Shown: positions 62,589-64,000 of the stretch, in pieces | Layout: each line of letters opens with the position of its first letter | Position numbering within the stretch: the stretch's first letter is position 1 | Assembly: GCF_022179405.1 (NCBI RefSeq) | Contig: NZ_BPQT01000029.1 | Span: 1 to 64,000, forward strand | Direction: 5' to 3' | DNA: 64,000 bases | Source: Methylobacterium marchantiae | GTDB lineage: Bacteria > Pseudomonadota > Alphaproteobacteria > Rhizobiales > Beijerinckiaceae | Made by a program: the position numbers and the translations under genes | The notes under the pieces: model-generated | The model's database searches: none | What the model saw: the letters and a program-made list of their open reading frames with translations, nothing else | What the model was told of the DNA's origin: nothing

Positions 62589-64000
62589 TCAGATGACGAG
62601 CCTGTCCGGCTCGGCGGTCTCACCGAAACCCGCGGCACCATGGCGCCGCAACGCCTCCCCCACCATCAGCAGCGCCGGCCCCTCGAATCCCGAGGCCTCG
62701 ACCCCGTCCGCCAGATCGGCGGCCGTGCCCGCGACCACCGCCTGGTTGCGGCGCGTGGCGTTGAAGACGAGGAGCGCGGTGGTGGCCGGGGCGAGGCCTT
62801 CGGCGATGGCGCGCTCCAGGAGAACCCGCAGGGTCTTCTTCGGCATGTAGACGACGGTGGTGACGCTCGGATCGGCGAGCGCGCCCCAGTTCAAATCCTC
62901 CGGCAGGCTGCCGCGGCGGTCGTGGCCGGTGACGAATTGCAGGCGTCGCGCCGCATCGCGATTGGTGAGCGAGACGCCGAGCGAGGCCGCCGCCCCCTGC
63001 GCCGCCGAGATGCCCGGCACCACGCTCACCGGGATCCCGGCGAGATGACAGGCGTCGATCTCCTCGCCCGCCCGGCCGAAGACGAGGGGGTCGCCGGATT
63101 TGAGACGCACCACCTGCTTGCCGGATTTGGCGAGCTGCACCATCAGCGCGTTGATGTCGTCCTGGCGGCAGGACGGGCCGTGTCCGGTCTTGCCCACCAG
63201 CATGGTCCGCGCCTCGCGGCGGGCATAATCGAGGATCTCGGGCGCCACGAGGTCGTCGTAGAGGATCACGTCGGCATTGCGCAGGGCCCGCAGGGCTTTG
63301 AGCGTGAGAAGTTCGGCATCGCCCGGCCCGGCGCCCACCAGGGTCACCGCTCCGCCCTTCGGCGCGGCTTCGGTCTGGCCGAGGAGTTCGGCGAGATCGG
63401 TCTCTGTCGGAGCCCGGTCGGGCTCGGCGAAGGCGCGGTCGGTGAACCGCTCCCAGAAGGCGCGGCGGTCGGAGAAAGCGTGGAAGCGGCCGGTCACCTC
63501 CTCGCGCCAGTCGCGGGCGGCACCGATCCAGGCCTTGAAGCCGCGCGGCAGCATGCCCTCGATCCGGGCGCGCACGGTCTGGCCGAAGACGGGAGCGGCA
63601 CCCTCCGTCGAGATGCCCACCACCATCGGCGAACGGTTGACGATGGCGCCGAATTTCACGTCGCAGAGATGCGGCCGGTCGACCGCGTTGACGATGGCGC
63701 CGGTCTTCCGCGCCGCGGCGACGAAGGCGATGCAGTCGGCCTCGTCCTCCATGGCGCCGATGCAGAAGGTGGCGCCGTCGAGGTCGGATGGCTGCCACTG
63801 GCGCTCGTGCAGGGTGACGCTGCCGGCGACGATCTCGCCCGGAACGGCGCGCAATTCCTCGCTGGGTTCGGGGGCGTAGACGTCGACATCGGCCCCGGCC
63901 GCGGCGAGGAGCTTCACCTTCCATGGCGCGCCGCCATTGGAGCCGGCCAGCACCGCGCGCTTGCCCTGCAGCGGCACGAAGACCGGCAGCACGGCCAGGG
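62589..64000 (-). CDS. cysG: Siroheme synthase, start outside window
   Basis: A trifunctional enzyme making siroheme from uroporphyrinogen III. N-terminal precorrin-2 dehydrogenase/ferrochelatase (KRAVLAGSNGGAPWKVKLLAAAGADVDVYAP, GATFCIGAMEDE, VNAVDRPHLCDVKFGAIVNRSP) and C-terminal SAM uroporphyrinogen methyltransferase (VTLVGAGPGDAELLTLKALRALRNADVILYDDLV, VRLKSGDPLVFGRAGEE, VTGHDRRG). The frame continues past 64000, so the first residues are missing. The NAD site has SNGGAPWK where GxGxxA is usual. Siroheme is needed for sulfite and nitrite reductases. Confidence 0.95.
   Translation of the reverse strand, partial: LAVLPVFVPLQGKRAVLAGSNGGAPWKVKLLAAAGADVDVYAPEPSEELRAVPGEIVAGSVTLHERQWQPSDLDGATFCIGAMEDEADCIAFVAAARKTGAIVNAVDRPHLCDVKFGAIVNRSPMVVGISTEGAAPVFGQTVRARIEGMLPRGFKAWIGAARDWREEVTGRFHAFSDRRAFWERFTDRAFAEPDRAPTETDLAELLGQTEAAPKGGAVTLVGAGPGDAELLTLKALRALRNADVILYDDLVAPEILDYARREARTMLVGKTGHGPSCRQDDINALMVQLAKSGKQVVRLKSGDPLVFGRAGEEIDACHLAGIPVSVVPGISAAQGAAASLGVSLTNRDAARRLQFVTGHDRRGSLPEDLNWGALADPSVTTVVYMPKKTLRVLLERAIAEGLAPATTALLVFNATRRNQAVVAGTAADLADGVEASGFEGPALLMVGEALRRHGAAGFGETAEPDRLVI

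Overview
The window is GC-rich, densely packed bacterial chromosome. Several features point to an alphaproteobacterium of the order Hyphomicrobiales, most likely Methylobacterium or a close relative: class I lysyl-tRNA synthetase, three TTAA-N7-TTAA CtrA-type boxes, a LuxI synthase, a DUF3126 protein, livHMGF followed by a DUF6867-type gene, and intergenic palindromes of the types common in this order. The genus is inferred from remembered family patterns, not from a search.

Layout. 1-2.9 kb holds queuosine genes (tgt, cut by the left edge, and queA). 2.95-4.3 kb is a visibly AT-rich two-gene island with a Panacea (DUF4065) antitoxin-like protein and an unrecognised partner. 4.5-10.7 kb has a CDF metal transporter, an RTX calcium-binding protein, and an iron-uptake pair (PepSY membrane protein and TonB-dependent receptor). 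11-16.7 kb has lipB, a FliN-like gene, tRNA-Leu(GAG), a divergent TetR/aldo-keto reductase pair, a PRC-barrel protein, a shortened CDF protein, and a LuxI synthase with a lux-box-like palindrome. 17-22.6 kb is a complete branched-chain amino-acid ABC operon ended by a perfect hairpin. 22.8-31.8 kb is mostly housekeeping: thrS, a 2-hydroxycarboxylate transporter, OsmC, yidD, an IscU-like scaffold, folE, hisI, a patatin, a CBS protein and a rhomboid.

32-36.3 kb groups a tiny ORF, PAS, PilZ, two LapG-like proteases and small proteins of unknown function, and carries the three CtrA boxes. 36.4-48.6 kb has cysE, an XRE/shikimate-kinase regulator of the BzdR/BoxR type, a lytic transglycosylase, gntK with a HAD phosphatase, a lipase-like membrane protein, a Wza-type lipoprotein, two orphan binding proteins, a suhB/MmgR-like small RNA and a class II photolyase. 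48.7-64 kb has a ClC transporter, DUF1328, an SDR, a ParDE pair, lysS, a PNPOx-like protein, a GST, LysR, MFS, nitronate monooxygenase, a binding protein divergent from a GT2 glycosyltransferase, SCO1, and cysG cut by the right edge.

Most noteworthy: the AT-rich Panacea-type pair; a Tgt that has lost three of four zinc ligands; the CtrA-box cluster over a c-di-GMP/LapG-like neighbourhood; the predicted suhB/MmgR-like sRNA; the LuxI synthase with a perfect palindrome at its promoter and no luxR nearby; and a 43-codon ORF with its own ribosome site, CtrA box and terminator. No CRISPR array, rRNA, insertion sequence or prophage was recognised.
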